64,000 bases of DNA from Owenweeksia sp048267305 (GTDB lineage: Bacteria > Bacteroidota > Bacteroidia > Flavobacteriales > Schleiferiaceae), in the NCBI GenBank assembly GCA_048267305.1, contig JBLWXT010000006.1, positions 130,634 through 194,633 of the forward strand, written 5' to 3'. The position numbers and the translations under genes were made by a program. Shown here in pieces: positions 35,941-44,072 of this stretch. A model generated the notes under the pieces. The model did not search any database and had not been told where the DNA came from. It saw only the letters and a list, made by a program, of their open reading frames with translations. Positions within the stretch are counted from its first letter, which is position 1; each line of letters starts with the position of its first letter.

Positions 35941-36579
35941 ATGAGCTATAACGAGAAAATAGAGGGTTATGAACCGGATGTAAAGGAACCCGACTTTAGC
36001 TATGGTGGTATCTATACTGCTGCCGATTACATTACTTGGAGGACTGAGGAACTTTTGGAACTGATACGGGGCAAAATTTATAGAATGTCTCCGAGTCCTG
36101 TTTCTGGCCACCAGATTGTATTAGGTGACCTACATGAACAAATGGTAAAAACAGCCAAATTGAAAAATGGATGCCGGATATGGCTAGCACCATTTGATGT
36201 TTACCTCATACATCCCGGTGAAGACTGGAAGAAAACTACAAATATTGTAGAGCCTGATATTTTCATTAATTGTGACCCTTCAAAAATCCATAGACGCGGC
36301 TGTATAGGTGCCCCCGATTTTGTAGTGGAAATACTTTCACCAGGTACGCGCAAGAAGGATGCTACCCTAAAATTTGAGCTTTATCAGGAATACGGTGTGC
36401 GGGAATATTGGATGATTTCCGTTTCGGAGCGATTAATAATTGTAAACCTGCTTAATGAAAAAGGCCTTTACGAAACCCAACAACCAGTAACAGAGGGACA
36501 AACCCTTTCTCCACGAGATTTCCCTGAAATAACCATTAATCTTGCCGAGCTTTTTAAGGATGTGCCGGAGGAAGATTAG
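35941..36579 (+). CDS. Uma2 family (DUF820) restriction-endonuclease-like protein
   Basis: The 212-residue protein has a Uma2/DUF820 fold of the PD-(D/E)XK type: IRGKIYRMSP, then VEPDIFINCDPS with the first acidic residues, and the VVEILSPGTRKKDATLKFELY core (E-x-LS-P...K) with the tail YREYWMI-like motif YGVREYWMI. Members are numerous in cyanobacteria and Bacteroidota; their biological role is not settled. The start is the ATG at 35941, three bases after a TAAATTTG box (35930-35937), which is unusually close. A TTG lying in that box would be the only upstream alternative. Confidence 0.88.
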   Translation: MSYNEKIEGYEPDVKEPDFSYGGIYTAADYITWRTEELLELIRGKIYRMSPSPVSGHQIVLGDLHEQMVKTAKLKNGCRIWLAPFDVYLIHPGEDWKKTTNIVEPDIFINCDPSKIHRRGCIGAPDFVVEILSPGTRKKDATLKFELYQEYGVREYWMISVSERLIIVNLLNEKGLYETQQPVTEGQTLSPRDFPEITINLAELFKDVPEED

Positions 36580-36617
36580 TTGAACTCTCGTTCACTGCAT
36601 CTGTTCCAGAAATTCAC

Positions 36618-37475
36618 TTACTTTCCTCTAAACCACTTTAGTGCCACTACTAGTCCTGCAATTAATATCAAAACCGGCCACACTCTAAGCAGTATCAGCA
36701 CAAAGCTTTCCAGGCCATGCCAGCCGCTAACTACAGAAGTACCGGCCTTTGACCAAAATCCGGGACCATCTTCCACAATTACCTCAACTTTTACCGGCTG
36801 TGTTAAACTTACCGAGAGCGTGCTATACGAAGTTTGGCCACTGAGTTGTTTCAGTTGAACCATGGTGCTTTCAATCTCCTCCTCTATTTTCCGGATGTAT
36901 TCTTCCACCTCCAAAATCTCCTTTATGGTTTTGGCGCTTTTCAGGATAGCTCTGTAGCGATCTAAAGAAACACGTTTGCTGGTAAGGCGACTTTCCAAAT
37001 CCACGTACCGGCTGGTAACATCAACAGTGGAAACATTCTTATCCAGAATTTTATCAAAACCACCTTCCAGTGAGCTTATCAACTTATCAAACTGATTAAC
37101 GGGGATTCTGATTTTAAGATCATACGTTAGTGATCTGTATTCCTCCTGGTAATTCTCATTGTCATAATAGCCTCCAAGGGATTTCACCATTTCATCCATT
37201 TTCTTTTTCGAGGATTTCAACTCCTTTACCTCAATTGTCATTTCGCCCTTCTTTATGAGCTTTTTATCTGATTGTTGAATTTCCTCAGCCTTGGCTGGTG
37301 GCGAAATTTGCCGTTGAGTTATTGGGCTTGGGCTTTCACTTTCCTCAAAATTCACCACTATTCCTTCTTCAGGTCTGGGTTCTAAATCCAAATCCCCTTG
37401 ATATCCAAAACCACTATCTCTTTCACAACCCCACAAGAGGGGGAAAATAACGAACAGCAAGGCCAGCTTTTTCAT
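36618..37475 (-). CDS. DUF4349 lipoprotein
   Basis: The 285-residue product is a lipoprotein (LLWGCERD) with a DUF4349 domain at about 78-245. Landmarks are the TMEVKELKSSKKKMDEMV strand, RIPVNQFDKLISSL, VTSRYVDLESRLTSK and a long coiled-coil helix near 165-215. A C-terminal transmembrane helix (about 258-278) is followed by a short basic tail. Such proteins are membrane-tethered with a periplasmic domain, and their role is not defined. It is convergent with the Uma2 gene. Confidence 0.85.
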   Translation of the reverse strand: MKKLALLFVIFPLLWGCERDSGFGYQGDLDLEPRPEEGIVVNFEESESPSPITQRQISPPAKAEEIQQSDKKLIKKGEMTIEVKELKSSKKKMDEMVKSLGGYYDNENYQEEYRSLTYDLKIRIPVNQFDKLISSLEGGFDKILDKNVSTVDVTSRYVDLESRLTSKRVSLDRYRAILKSAKTIKEILEVEEYIRKIEEEIESTMVQLKQLSGQTSYSTLSVSLTQPVKVEVIVEDGPGFWSKAGTSVVSGWHGLESFVLILLRVWPVLILIAGLVVALKWFRGK

Positions 37476-37530
37476 AGGTAAGTTGTTTAAGTCAATTTTA
37501 CCAAACGTGGGATTTCATATTTTCTTTTAA

Positions 37531-37613
37531 GGCCCAACCCGATCTCCCCTCCTTGGTTAAGGAGGAGCGGTTACAAATGCTGGTTTTCCAAAAACATGAA
37601 TGGGGTGGTTCGC
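37531..37613 (+). repeat. Dispersed repeat, copy 1 (upstream of lipoprotein gene 37660)
   Basis: The segment has CCCCTCCTT-GGTT-AAGGAGG (a hairpin), AATGCTGGTTTTCC and GGGGTGGTTCGC. Copy 2 at 38451-38530 has the same words in the same order and orientation. The word set is a familiar Bacteroidota dispersed repeat. The hairpin may act on transcripts. Confidence 0.65.
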
Positions 37614-37659
37614 AATACCTTAAAACCTATTTTGGTCGTTTCATTTCAAACCCCAAACT

Positions 37660-38373
37660 ATGCGAAGCCTTCTTTTTCTTTCAGCCCTAGCCTTATTCTT
37701 TTGCAGTTGCTCTAATCAAGAGGAAATTGAGAAATACCAAAAGCAGTTAAGGGAATCGAATGAGGCTTTGGAGGAGGTGATTGATTATAGGATACTATTA
37801 ATAAAATCAAGAGCTACCGAAAACCCAGACAGAGCTTTAAAATGGCTAAAGGTTACAGAGGTTTATTATTCTATCTGTAAGGGGATTACTGAAGGGACTG
37901 TCGATTTTAACAGCGCAACAAGAGCTGAACTCAAACGCATTAGCGACACTTTATTTATACAAAAGCGCCCAAAGGATCTGATGCTAGAGAATAACGGTAA
38001 TAAGGATTCTTTGCTCCTCAAAAATTCAGTCTTGAGCCATCTGAATAAATGGCTGCAAAGGATGGCAATAACAACCGACCCTAACTTTTGCGGTTGGGAA
38101 CCTTTGACGATTAAACCAATTTTTATGAGGTTTGGAGATTCAACCCTGATCAACCTAACCTCAAATTTTTGCCTTAATCAGAATAAATACGTAGTGTCCA
38201 TTGATGCCCCGGTTAATGTTGATTTCAAGGACTCGCACACTCTAGGACATTTCATTTTACCCGCACAAATGGAAAATTTTGAAGTCAGCGGGAAGGTTGA
38301 ATTCATAGAACATTCGGCTATGCGAGCATTTAAACTTTATTTTAATAACGATACCACATATTTTATCCAATAA
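37660..38373 (+). CDS. Lipoprotein of unknown function flanked by dispersed repeats
   Basis: The 237-residue product is a lipoprotein (lipobox FCSCS, mature Cys17). A coiled-coil-like helix (EEIEKYQKQLRESNEALEEV) follows directly and then a predicted alpha-beta domain. No family was recognised, though a similar N-terminus is seen in GldM-like proteins of this phylum, which cannot be confirmed here. The gene sits between two direct copies of a repeat, which suggests recent gain or mobility. Confidence 0.6.
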   Translation: MRSLLFLSALALFFCSCSNQEEIEKYQKQLRESNEALEEVIDYRILLIKSRATENPDRALKWLKVTEVYYSICKGITEGTVDFNSATRAELKRISDTLFIQKRPKDLMLENNGNKDSLLLKNSVLSHLNKWLQRMAITTDPNFCGWEPLTIKPIFMRFGDSTLINLTSNFCLNQNKYVVSIDAPVNVDFKDSHTLGHFILPAQMENFEVSGKVEFIEHSAMRAFKLYFNNDTTYFIQ

Positions 38374-38530
38374 AAACGGAAGCTCAGGCTTGCACTTCGA
38401 CTGTCGCTCAGTGTGACAGAGGCATTAGCTAACCGCAAGGTTTCTAAAAAGCCTCGACCTCTCTCCCCTTCTTGGTTAAGGAGGGGCGTAAAAATGCTGG
38501 TTTCCCAAAAGCCTGGGTGGGGTGGTTCGC
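38374..38530. repeat. Dispersed repeats: CTTCGACTG/GTGTGACA element and copy 2 of the hairpin repeat
   Basis: Bases 38395-38422 hold ACTTCGACTGTCGCTCAGTG, a word common in Bacteroidota intergenic repeats. Bases 38451-38530 repeat the words of 37531-37613 (CCTTGGTT-type hairpin, AATGCTGGTTT, GGGGTGGTTCGC) with about 80 percent identity by eye. The rest of this 260-base gap has no gene. Confidence 0.6.
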
Positions 38531-38537
38531 TCAAAAA

Positions 38538-38568
38538 CTAAAAAACCCGCAGCTCTCACCACGGGTTT
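38538..38568 (-). terminator. Terminator of the serC-serA operon
   Basis: AAACCCG (38543-38549) pairs with CGGGTTT (38562-38568), and on the minus strand a run of T follows the stem. The 12-base loop is somewhat long. It lies about 70 bases beyond the serA stop. Confidence 0.6.
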
Positions 38569-38636
38569 CAATTTTAATTATCAAATCCACCTTCTGTGGA
38601 CTATGGACTATTAGCTATAGACTAAAAGCTATCCTC

Positions 38637-39590
38637 TTACTTCAATAAGTCAATAATCTGCTCAGCCAGTTCTTCACCAATACGATCTTGTGCTTCTAAA
38701 GTAGCGGCACCAATGTGCGGAGACAAAGATGTGTAAGGGCTCATGAGAATTTGCATAGCCGGCTTTGGTTCGTTTACAAAAACATCCAAGGCTGCGTAAC
38801 CCAGTTTTCCGCTATCAAGTGCTTCTAAAAGCGCTTCTTCGTCAACTACTCCACCGCGCGCTGTATTTACAATACCAGCACGGTCTTTCATCATTTCAAT
38901 TTGCTTTTTCCCGATAAGGGCTTTACCAGCACCGGAAACATGAACAGTTACAAAATCTGAAGTTTTCAAAAGCTCTTCCAAACTTACCGGAGTAATTTTG
39001 GTGGTAAGCTTTTGGCCATCAGCAAAAGAAATATCAAGATCCACAGGATCTGTATTATTATCATTCACCACAATATTCATCCCCAGGCCATAGGCCATGC
39101 GGGCTACTTCGCGGCCAATACGTCCAAAACCTACAATACCAAGGGTTTTACCTTTTAGCTCGCTACCGGCACCATAGTTTTTCTTCAACTCCTTAAACTT
39201 GGTATCCCCTTCCAAAGGCATCTTTTGGTTAGAGTCGAAAAGAAAACGTACCATCCCAAAAAGGTGGGCAAATACCAACTCGGCTACCGAACGGCTGCTG
39301 GCAGCTGGGGTGTTAATTACGTGGATCCCCTTAGAGCGGGCATAGTCCACATCAATATTATCCATACCAACGCCACCGCGGCCAATAAGCTTTAGCTGAC
39401 CGTTAAGTTCGTCCATAAGTTCTTTACGAACGGTTGTGGCACTGCGCACCAAAAGGGCGCTCACTCCATTTTCCTTTATATAATTCCCCAATTGCTCCTG
39501 AGCTACTGAGGTAAGATCCACTTCAAATCCGGCTTCTTCCAGTTTTAGTTTTCCTGATGCTGAAATGCCATCGTTTGCGAGTACTTTCAT
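38637..39590 (-). CDS. serA: D-3-phosphoglycerate dehydrogenase
   Basis: The enzyme oxidises 3-phosphoglycerate to 3-phosphohydroxypyruvate, the first step of serine synthesis, in the cytoplasm. The 317-residue protein has the D-2-hydroxyacid dehydrogenase layout: NAD-binding GFGRIGREV, catalytic Arg in NTARGGVVDE, Glu in the following region and His in SPHIGAAT. It is the short type without C-terminal ACT or ASB domains, so it probably lacks serine feedback through ACT. It follows serC after 44 bases on the same strand. Confidence 0.95.
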   Translation of the reverse strand: MKVLANDGISASGKLKLEEAGFEVDLTSVAQEQLGNYIKENGVSALLVRSATTVRKELMDELNGQLKLIGRGGVGMDNIDVDYARSKGIHVINTPAASSRSVAELVFAHLFGMVRFLFDSNQKMPLEGDTKFKELKKNYGAGSELKGKTLGIVGFGRIGREVARMAYGLGMNIVVNDNNTDPVDLDISFADGQKLTTKITPVSLEELLKTSDFVTVHVSGAGKALIGKKQIEMMKDRAGIVNTARGGVVDEEALLEALDSGKLGYAALDVFVNEPKPAMQILMSPYTSLSPHIGAATLEAQDRIGEELAEQIIDLLK

Positions 39591-39634
39591 TTTAGTTTTC
39601 TAAAATTTTTATTAAAAATATTGAGAATGGCCGA

Positions 39635-40708
39635 TTAGCCTAGGGTGCGCTCAAACTCTTTCATTACATCTACAAGTATTTTGGCGCTTTCCAGCGGAAG
39701 GGCATTGTAAATACTGGCTCTGTAACCGCCTACATCTCTGTGGCCATTAATTCCGCTAATGCCAGCGTCTTTCCACATTTTGTCAAAAGCAGCCCCCATG
39801 CTTTCATCTTTCAACAAGAAGCATACATTCATATTAGAACGGTCTTCCACTTCGGCAGTGCCAACAAATAATGGGTTACGATCAATTTCATTGTAAAGCA
39901 CAGCAGCCTTTTGCTTATTCACCTCAGCGATCCAGTCCACGCCACCATTTTCCTTCAGCCAATCCAGCATCAGCATGGTAACATACACGGGAAACACAGG
40001 AGGAGTGTTAAACATGGAATCCTTTGCGATATGCACACTATAATCTAGGTAAGCAGGAAGGTTACGTCCGGTTTTACCTAATATTTCGTCTTTTACAATA
40101 ACCACGGTAGCACCTGCTGGCCCAAGGTTTTTCTGAGCCCCGGCATAAATCAGGTCAAAATCCTCCACATTCACCCTGCGGCTCATAATGTCAGAAGACA
40201 TATCGCAAACCATCAGGTTATCCGTTTTTGGAAATTCTTTAATCTGTGTTCCGTAAATGGTATTGTTTGAAGTACAATGGAAGTAATCCATTCCACTTGG
40301 GATATCAAAACCCTTGGGAATGTAGTTGTAGTTTTTGTCTTTAGAGCTGGCCACCACGGTAACATCGCCCCATCTTTGGGCTTCTTTTATGGCTTTGCTG
40401 CTCCAGGTACCGGTATCCAAATAAGCAGCTTTTCCACCTTCATTTTTCATGAGGTTCATAGCTACCATTACAAACTCGAGGCTGGCACCACCTTGTAGAA
40501 AAATTACTGAATAGCCTGCCGGCACATTCATTAAATCTTTAACCAGAGCCACGGCTTTGTCCATTACGGCAACAAAACTTTTGCTACGGTGACTGATTTC
40601 TAAAAGTGAAAGATTAAGATTGTCAAAGTTTACTACGGCATCAGCCGCTTTGCGTAATACTTCTGGGGGAAGGATGCAGGGACCTGCAGAGAAATTGTGT
40701 GTCTTCAT
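39635..40708 (-). CDS. serC: Phosphoserine aminotransferase
   Basis: The enzyme makes phosphoserine from phosphohydroxypyruvate and glutamate. It can also act in the parallel step of pyridoxal phosphate synthesis. The 357 residues match the class V family: N-terminal NFSAGPCILPPEVL, a substrate motif with HRSKSF, and the PLP lysine in AGAQKNLGPAG (Lys193). It is the first gene of a serC-serA operon with a -7 box upstream. A normal length and intact motifs make the assignment firm. Confidence 0.96.
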   Translation of the reverse strand: MKTHNFSAGPCILPPEVLRKAADAVVNFDNLNLSLLEISHRSKSFVAVMDKAVALVKDLMNVPAGYSVIFLQGGASLEFVMVAMNLMKNEGGKAAYLDTGTWSSKAIKEAQRWGDVTVVASSKDKNYNYIPKGFDIPSGMDYFHCTSNNTIYGTQIKEFPKTDNLMVCDMSSDIMSRRVNVEDFDLIYAGAQKNLGPAGATVVIVKDEILGKTGRNLPAYLDYSVHIAKDSMFNTPPVFPVYVTMLMLDWLKENGGVDWIAEVNKQKAAVLYNEIDRNPLFVGTAEVEDRSNMNVCFLLKDESMGAAFDKMWKDAGISGINGHRDVGGYRASIYNALPLESAKILVDVMKEFERTLG

Positions 40709-40740
40709 ATTTGGCTGTAAGGTATTTCTAAAAATGGATT

Positions 40741-40748
40741 CAAAATTA
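40741..40748 (-). promoter_or_regulatory. Predicted -7 promoter box of serC-serA
   Basis: On the minus strand the box reads TAATTTTG, a match to TAnnTTTG, 32 bases before the serC start. Confidence 0.5.
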
Positions 40749-40806
40749 AGAATTTAGCATGGGATAGGCGGTTAAGAAGGGGTTAATGTTCAAGTTCCAA
40801 TATTGT

Positions 40807-41292
40807 TTAATCAATGACCATGTTTTGCATCATTTTGTTTTTCATAGCATCAATTGACCATCCCAAGAAAAAGAAAACTAAACTGCTAACGGGAAAGGTT
40901 TCTATAGCTCCGAAAACAAACTGCCCATCTCTGGCGAAACTCCAATCCCTGGAAGCATATAGATAAAAAAACAGAGGATGAATGATAAAAAGATTAATAC
41001 CAAAAAATAATAACAGGTGATTCTTATTGAAACACTGCTTCTTTATAATCTGATATCTCAATGATAAATAGTAGGTTAATGATGTGAAAAGAAAAAACGC
41101 TAACAGAACAAATATCATAGCCGTGCCAATAGCAGAGTAACTTGTATCGCCCATAACTTTGGTTAACATCCCTTCAAGTGCACCTGAAACTGGAAGTAAA
41201 ATAAAAACGGGAATAGCAAAAGTGAATGTGGCGAAAAAGCAAGCTGCGGAGAAAATCAAACCTATAATTGTAGCAATATATTTTTGATCCAT
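40807..41292 (-). CDS. Small four-helix membrane protein of unknown function
   Basis: The 161-residue protein has four predicted membrane helices (about 8-30, 58-80, 93-112, 128-147) and short polar tails. No motif or family was recognised. It follows the 64-residue antitoxin-like gene after 23 bases on the same strand, so the two are probably co-transcribed. A toxin role for a small membrane protein is conceivable but not supported by any sequence feature. Confidence 0.6.
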   Translation of the reverse strand: MDQKYIATIIGLIFSAACFFATFTFAIPVFILLPVSGALEGMLTKVMGDTSYSAIGTAMIFVLLAFFLFTSLTYYLSLRYQIIKKQCFNKNHLLLFFGINLFIIHPLFFYLYASRDWSFARDGQFVFGAIETFPVSSLVFFFLGWSIDAMKNKMMQNMVID

Positions 41293-41315
41293 TAAAACTT
41301 ACTTTGATTAAACGT

Positions 41316-41510
41316 TTACAAAATCAAATCCCCATTTTCAATGTCCTTTTCACTCATCAAGAGCATTTCAATTTGCTCGGACGAGAGAAGTAGGGGCTCC
41401 TCTTTTTCTGTTGAAGTAAAAATACTTTCTATGGCTGCAAGTAGCTTTTCATTTCTGGTGACCAATATTCGGTCAATCAGCCTATTTCTTAAATTATCTA
41501 AGGTGGTCAT
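41316..41510 (-). CDS. Possible ParD-like orphan antitoxin
   Basis: The 64-residue protein has the N-terminal helix LRNRLIDRILVTRNEKLLAA and ends LSSEQIEMLLMSEKDIENGD. This resembles Bacteroidota antitoxin-like proteins that normally precede ParE/RelE toxins and continue past the last motif (I-S-Q-E-E-type tail). Here the frame stops shortly after that motif, and the next gene encodes a membrane protein, not a ParE. It may be a solitary or shortened antitoxin, or it may pair with the membrane protein. A TACATTTG box lies at 41554-41561. Confidence 0.6.
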   Translation of the reverse strand: MTTLDNLRNRLIDRILVTRNEKLLAAIESIFTSTEKEEPLLLSSEQIEMLLMSEKDIENGDLIL

Positions 41511-41553
41511 ACTCCAAATTTCTTTTAAAAATCGCTAAAACTGGTGACTCTGC

Positions 41554-41561
41554 CAAATGTA
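41554..41561 (-). promoter_or_regulatory. Predicted -7 promoter box of the antitoxin-like/membrane protein pair
   Basis: On the minus strand TACATTTG ends 43 bases before the start at 41510. It lies just beyond the end of the gene that stops at 41568. Confidence 0.45.
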
Positions 41562-41567
41562 TAAAAC

Positions 41568-42473
41568 CTAGCCCCCATCCGGCTCTGTTGCCGTTGCTGG
41601 CTTCTTACCAGGCAAGTCGGTTGGTTTATTGGGCGGAACAATTTTTATATCCTGACCACTATTGAATTTCACCTCCGTTTCTAAATTCCACCAATCATCA
41701 TCCCACACCAAACCATCATAGCTCATATCGGGGCCATACATGCGATAAACACCTTTAAGCCTGTCATCAGGTGGCGAAAGGTGATCCATAATAATCATCT
41801 CCTTTTCGTCATTCCACCGTACGGAAGCAGCATAATCTCCACCATAACTTAGTATAAGACGCATGGGCGGTTTGCGTAGGGTTTTGTCCATAAAGTGGTC
41901 AATCTTAAATATCCGCGAACCAAATTTGGGACGACCACGGCCATCCACCTGGAGCACATCTATTATTTTTTGATTGATATCATTACCCGGTGCAAAACCC
42001 AAAAGGGTATACATCACATTCCGCCCCTTCTTTACAGGAATTAGCTTGTAGTAAATAGCGCCATACCATTCATCGGCCTTCAATATTTTAAACTCCGGCT
42101 GACTGATGTTTTTGGTAGCATCCTCCAAACGAGTTACCACAAAGCCCTTGCGAGTGCTTGCCACCACAAGACCAAATCGTACATAGCTATAAGTACTGTC
42201 TGGCATTTGCCAGGTAAATATGCGCACTTCATCATCTACCGAAAGGCGAACCATATTGGTAACGGCCGCGAGCGGATCATTAAATCCCTTTTCGGTAGCT
42301 ATATAAGCCTCGAGTTGTTCCAGAAATTTTTGATTGGCGAGCTTTCTCTCCCTGTACTCGGCATGCACCAAAATCTTCCGTCCGGTTTCGGCCAGTTCTT
42401 TCTCCACATCAGTAGACTGGCCAAAAATGGCTGCGGACGAAATAAACAGTACTAAAAGAAGAGAATACCTCAT
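41568..42473 (-). CDS. Exported protein of unknown function
   Basis: The start was set at the ATG of MRYSLLLVLF, which leaves 301 residues with a signal peptide ending AIFGQ; the longer frame overlaps the ferredoxin gene. The product has beta-rich sequence (RIFTWQMPDSTYSYVRFGLV, MYTLLGFAPGND) and a Pro/Lys-rich tail. No family was recognised. It follows the ferredoxin gene after 38 bases in the same direction and could be co-transcribed. Confidence 0.65.
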   Translation of the reverse strand: MRYSLLLVLFISSAAIFGQSTDVEKELAETGRKILVHAEYRERKLANQKFLEQLEAYIATEKGFNDPLAAVTNMVRLSVDDEVRIFTWQMPDSTYSYVRFGLVVASTRKGFVVTRLEDATKNISQPEFKILKADEWYGAIYYKLIPVKKGRNVMYTLLGFAPGNDINQKIIDVLQVDGRGRPKFGSRIFKIDHFMDKTLRKPPMRLILSYGGDYAASVRWNDEKEMIIMDHLSPPDDRLKGVYRMYGPDMSYDGLVWDDDWWNLETEVKFNSGQDIKIVPPNKPTDLPGKKPATATEPDGG

Positions 42474-42511
42474 GGGCCTGAAACGAAGAAAATGCCGTGC
42501 CAGTATAAGCA

Positions 42512-42859
42512 CTATACGTGCAGAAACTCCTTTTTCTCTAAAAGGGATTCCTTACTCTCCACATGATCTTCATCAGGTACACAACAATCTACAGGACATA
42601 CTTCGGCACACTGTGGTGTTTCGTGGAAACCAACACATTCTGTACACTTATCAGAAACAATAAAGTAAACATCATAATCCACGGGCTCCTGAGGCTCATC
42701 GGCATCATAGGTTCCGCCACTTTTTGGCACCACCTTACCCTTAAGGCCTGTACCTTCACTAAAGCGCCACTCCTGGGCTCCCTCATATATTGCATTGTTT
42801 GGACACTCGGGCTCACAAGCCCCACAATTAATACATTCGTCTGTTATCTTGATAGCCAT
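42512..42859 (-). CDS. 4Fe-4S dicluster ferredoxin
   Basis: The 115-residue electron carrier has two cluster motifs. The first is CxxCxxCxxxC with CINCGACEPEC at 9-19. The second is the wider CTECVGFHETPQC...C, interrupted in the usual way of YfhL/Fdx-type ferredoxins, ending EVCPVDCC. The segment between the two is longer than in minimal ferredoxins. The Cys pattern predicts two [4Fe-4S] clusters. It is divergent from an acyl-CoA reductase gene across only 44 bases, with opposed -7 boxes. Confidence 0.93.
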   Translation of the reverse strand: MAIKITDECINCGACEPECPNNAIYEGAQEWRFSEGTGLKGKVVPKSGGTYDADEPQEPVDYDVYFIVSDKCTECVGFHETPQCAEVCPVDCCVPDEDHVESKESLLEKKEFLHV

Positions 42860-42869
42860 AATTGATTCT

Positions 42870-42887
42870 TACTTTTGCGCAAATTTA
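42870..42887. promoter_or_regulatory. Opposed -7 boxes forming one palindrome (fdx and acyl-CoA reductase)
   Basis: TACTTTTG (42870-42877, plus strand) and TAAATTTG read on the minus strand (42887-42880) are joined by GC into TACTTTTGCGCAAATTTA, with a perfect 10-base palindrome TTTGCGCAAA at its centre. The plus box is 26 bases before the reductase ATG; the minus box is 20 bases before the ferredoxin ATG. Confidence 0.6.
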
Positions 42888-42903
42888 ATAAATAGATAGG
42901 GGT

Positions 42904-43974
42904 ATGTTGGATGTGGCCGCACGGATTTCGGCATTTGAAACATTGGGCAGATTTATTGGCCAATACAAAGAAGAAAGTAAAGATGAGGATCTGAAAAAAC
43001 TCAATACGTTTTTCCTTGAAAATTTTAGAACGGTAATTCAGCAAGCCGGTATTTATAACAACTGGTTTACACAGCCCAATGTAGAATTTGCCATGGAGCA
43101 ATGGAGCAAGGCGCTTACTCGCGAAAATCTCCAAACCTGGGTTGAGCGCTATTCAGCAGATCATTTTGAGAATGATGGCAGCAAATCCATAGCTTTAATT
43201 ATGGCCGGAAACATCCCAATGGTGGGCTTTCATGATTTTCTTTCAGTATTGATGTCGGGCCATAAAGTACTGGCCAAGCCCTCTACTGATGATGATAAAC
43301 TTCTGCCTTTTTTGGCCCAGGTACTGGTAGCCATTGAAAGAGGCTTTGCCGAACGAATGGAGTTTGCTACTGGTCAGCTCAAGGAGTTTGACGCAGTTAT
43401 TGCCACCGGCAGCAATAATTCATCCCGCTATTTTGACTATTACTTCGCCAAGTACCCAAATGTTATTCGTAAAAACCGATCGTCAGTAGCTGTCCTTACG
43501 GGAGATGAAAGCGAGGAGGAGCTAAAGAAGCTTGGGGATGATGTATTCCGGTATTTTGGATTGGGATGCCGTAACGTCTCCAAACTCTATCTGCCGGAAG
43601 GCTATGATAAGGATAGGATTTTCAAGGCATTTTTCGACTTCAACCAGATCATCCACAATAATAAATACGGTAACAACTTTGATTACAACCGCGCCATTTA
43701 CCTATTGGAGCAACAGGCATTTTTAGAAAATGGCTTTATCATCTTAAAGGAAAATGAAGCCCTGCATGCTCCGGCCGCAGTACTGTACACCGAAACGTAT
43801 CAATCTTTGGATGACCTCAACAAAAAGCTGGGTGAATTGGAAACCGACCTGCAATGTATAGTGTCTAATTCTGAGAAAGTGGAAAACAACATTCCGCTGG
43901 GCACCACACAGATGCCCGCCCTTTGGGATTATGCCGACAAAGTGGATACCATACGTTTCCTGCGCACCGTTTAG
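42904..43974 (+). CDS. Acyl-CoA reductase (LuxC-like family)
   Basis: The 356-residue protein belongs to the acyl-CoA reductase family of the aldehyde dehydrogenase superfamily, often annotated so in Bacteroidota. The superfamily landmark is the catalytic cysteine region YFGLGCRNVSKL with Cys222. GHKVLAKPS (120-128) is the acyl/NADP-binding equivalent. Such enzymes reduce fatty acyl-CoA to aldehyde. The substrate is not shown by the sequence. Ferredoxin is encoded divergently, a common neighbour in this phylum. Confidence 0.82.
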   Translation: MLDVAARISAFETLGRFIGQYKEESKDEDLKKLNTFFLENFRTVIQQAGIYNNWFTQPNVEFAMEQWSKALTRENLQTWVERYSADHFENDGSKSIALIMAGNIPMVGFHDFLSVLMSGHKVLAKPSTDDDKLLPFLAQVLVAIERGFAERMEFATGQLKEFDAVIATGSNNSSRYFDYYFAKYPNVIRKNRSSVAVLTGDESEEELKKLGDDVFRYFGLGCRNVSKLYLPEGYDKDRIFKAFFDFNQIIHNNKYGNNFDYNRAIYLLEQQAFLENGFIILKENEALHAPAAVLYTETYQSLDDLNKKLGELETDLQCIVSNSEKVENNIPLGTTQMPALWDYADKVDTIRFLRTV

Positions 43975-43991
43975 CTCTGTTGGGAAGGCTG

Positions 43992-43999
43992 TATATTTG
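43992..43999 (+). promoter_or_regulatory. Predicted -7 promoter box of the PASTA gene
   Basis: TATATTTG matches TAnnTTTG 73 bases before the PASTA ATG. It may start the transcript of the PASTA/T9SS/RluA overlapping trio. Confidence 0.45.
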
Positions 44000-44072
44000 A
44001 CCGATTTTTGAAATTCAGGAATTTCCACGAAAGTGAGACTACTGATGCCTAGCCGAAATTATTGACATACGC

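Noticed and set aside
38590..38632. Short tandem-like CTATGGACTAT/CTATAGACTA words
   Set aside because: Imperfect, single occurrence, near the serA stop; not a CRISPR or protein-coding repeat.
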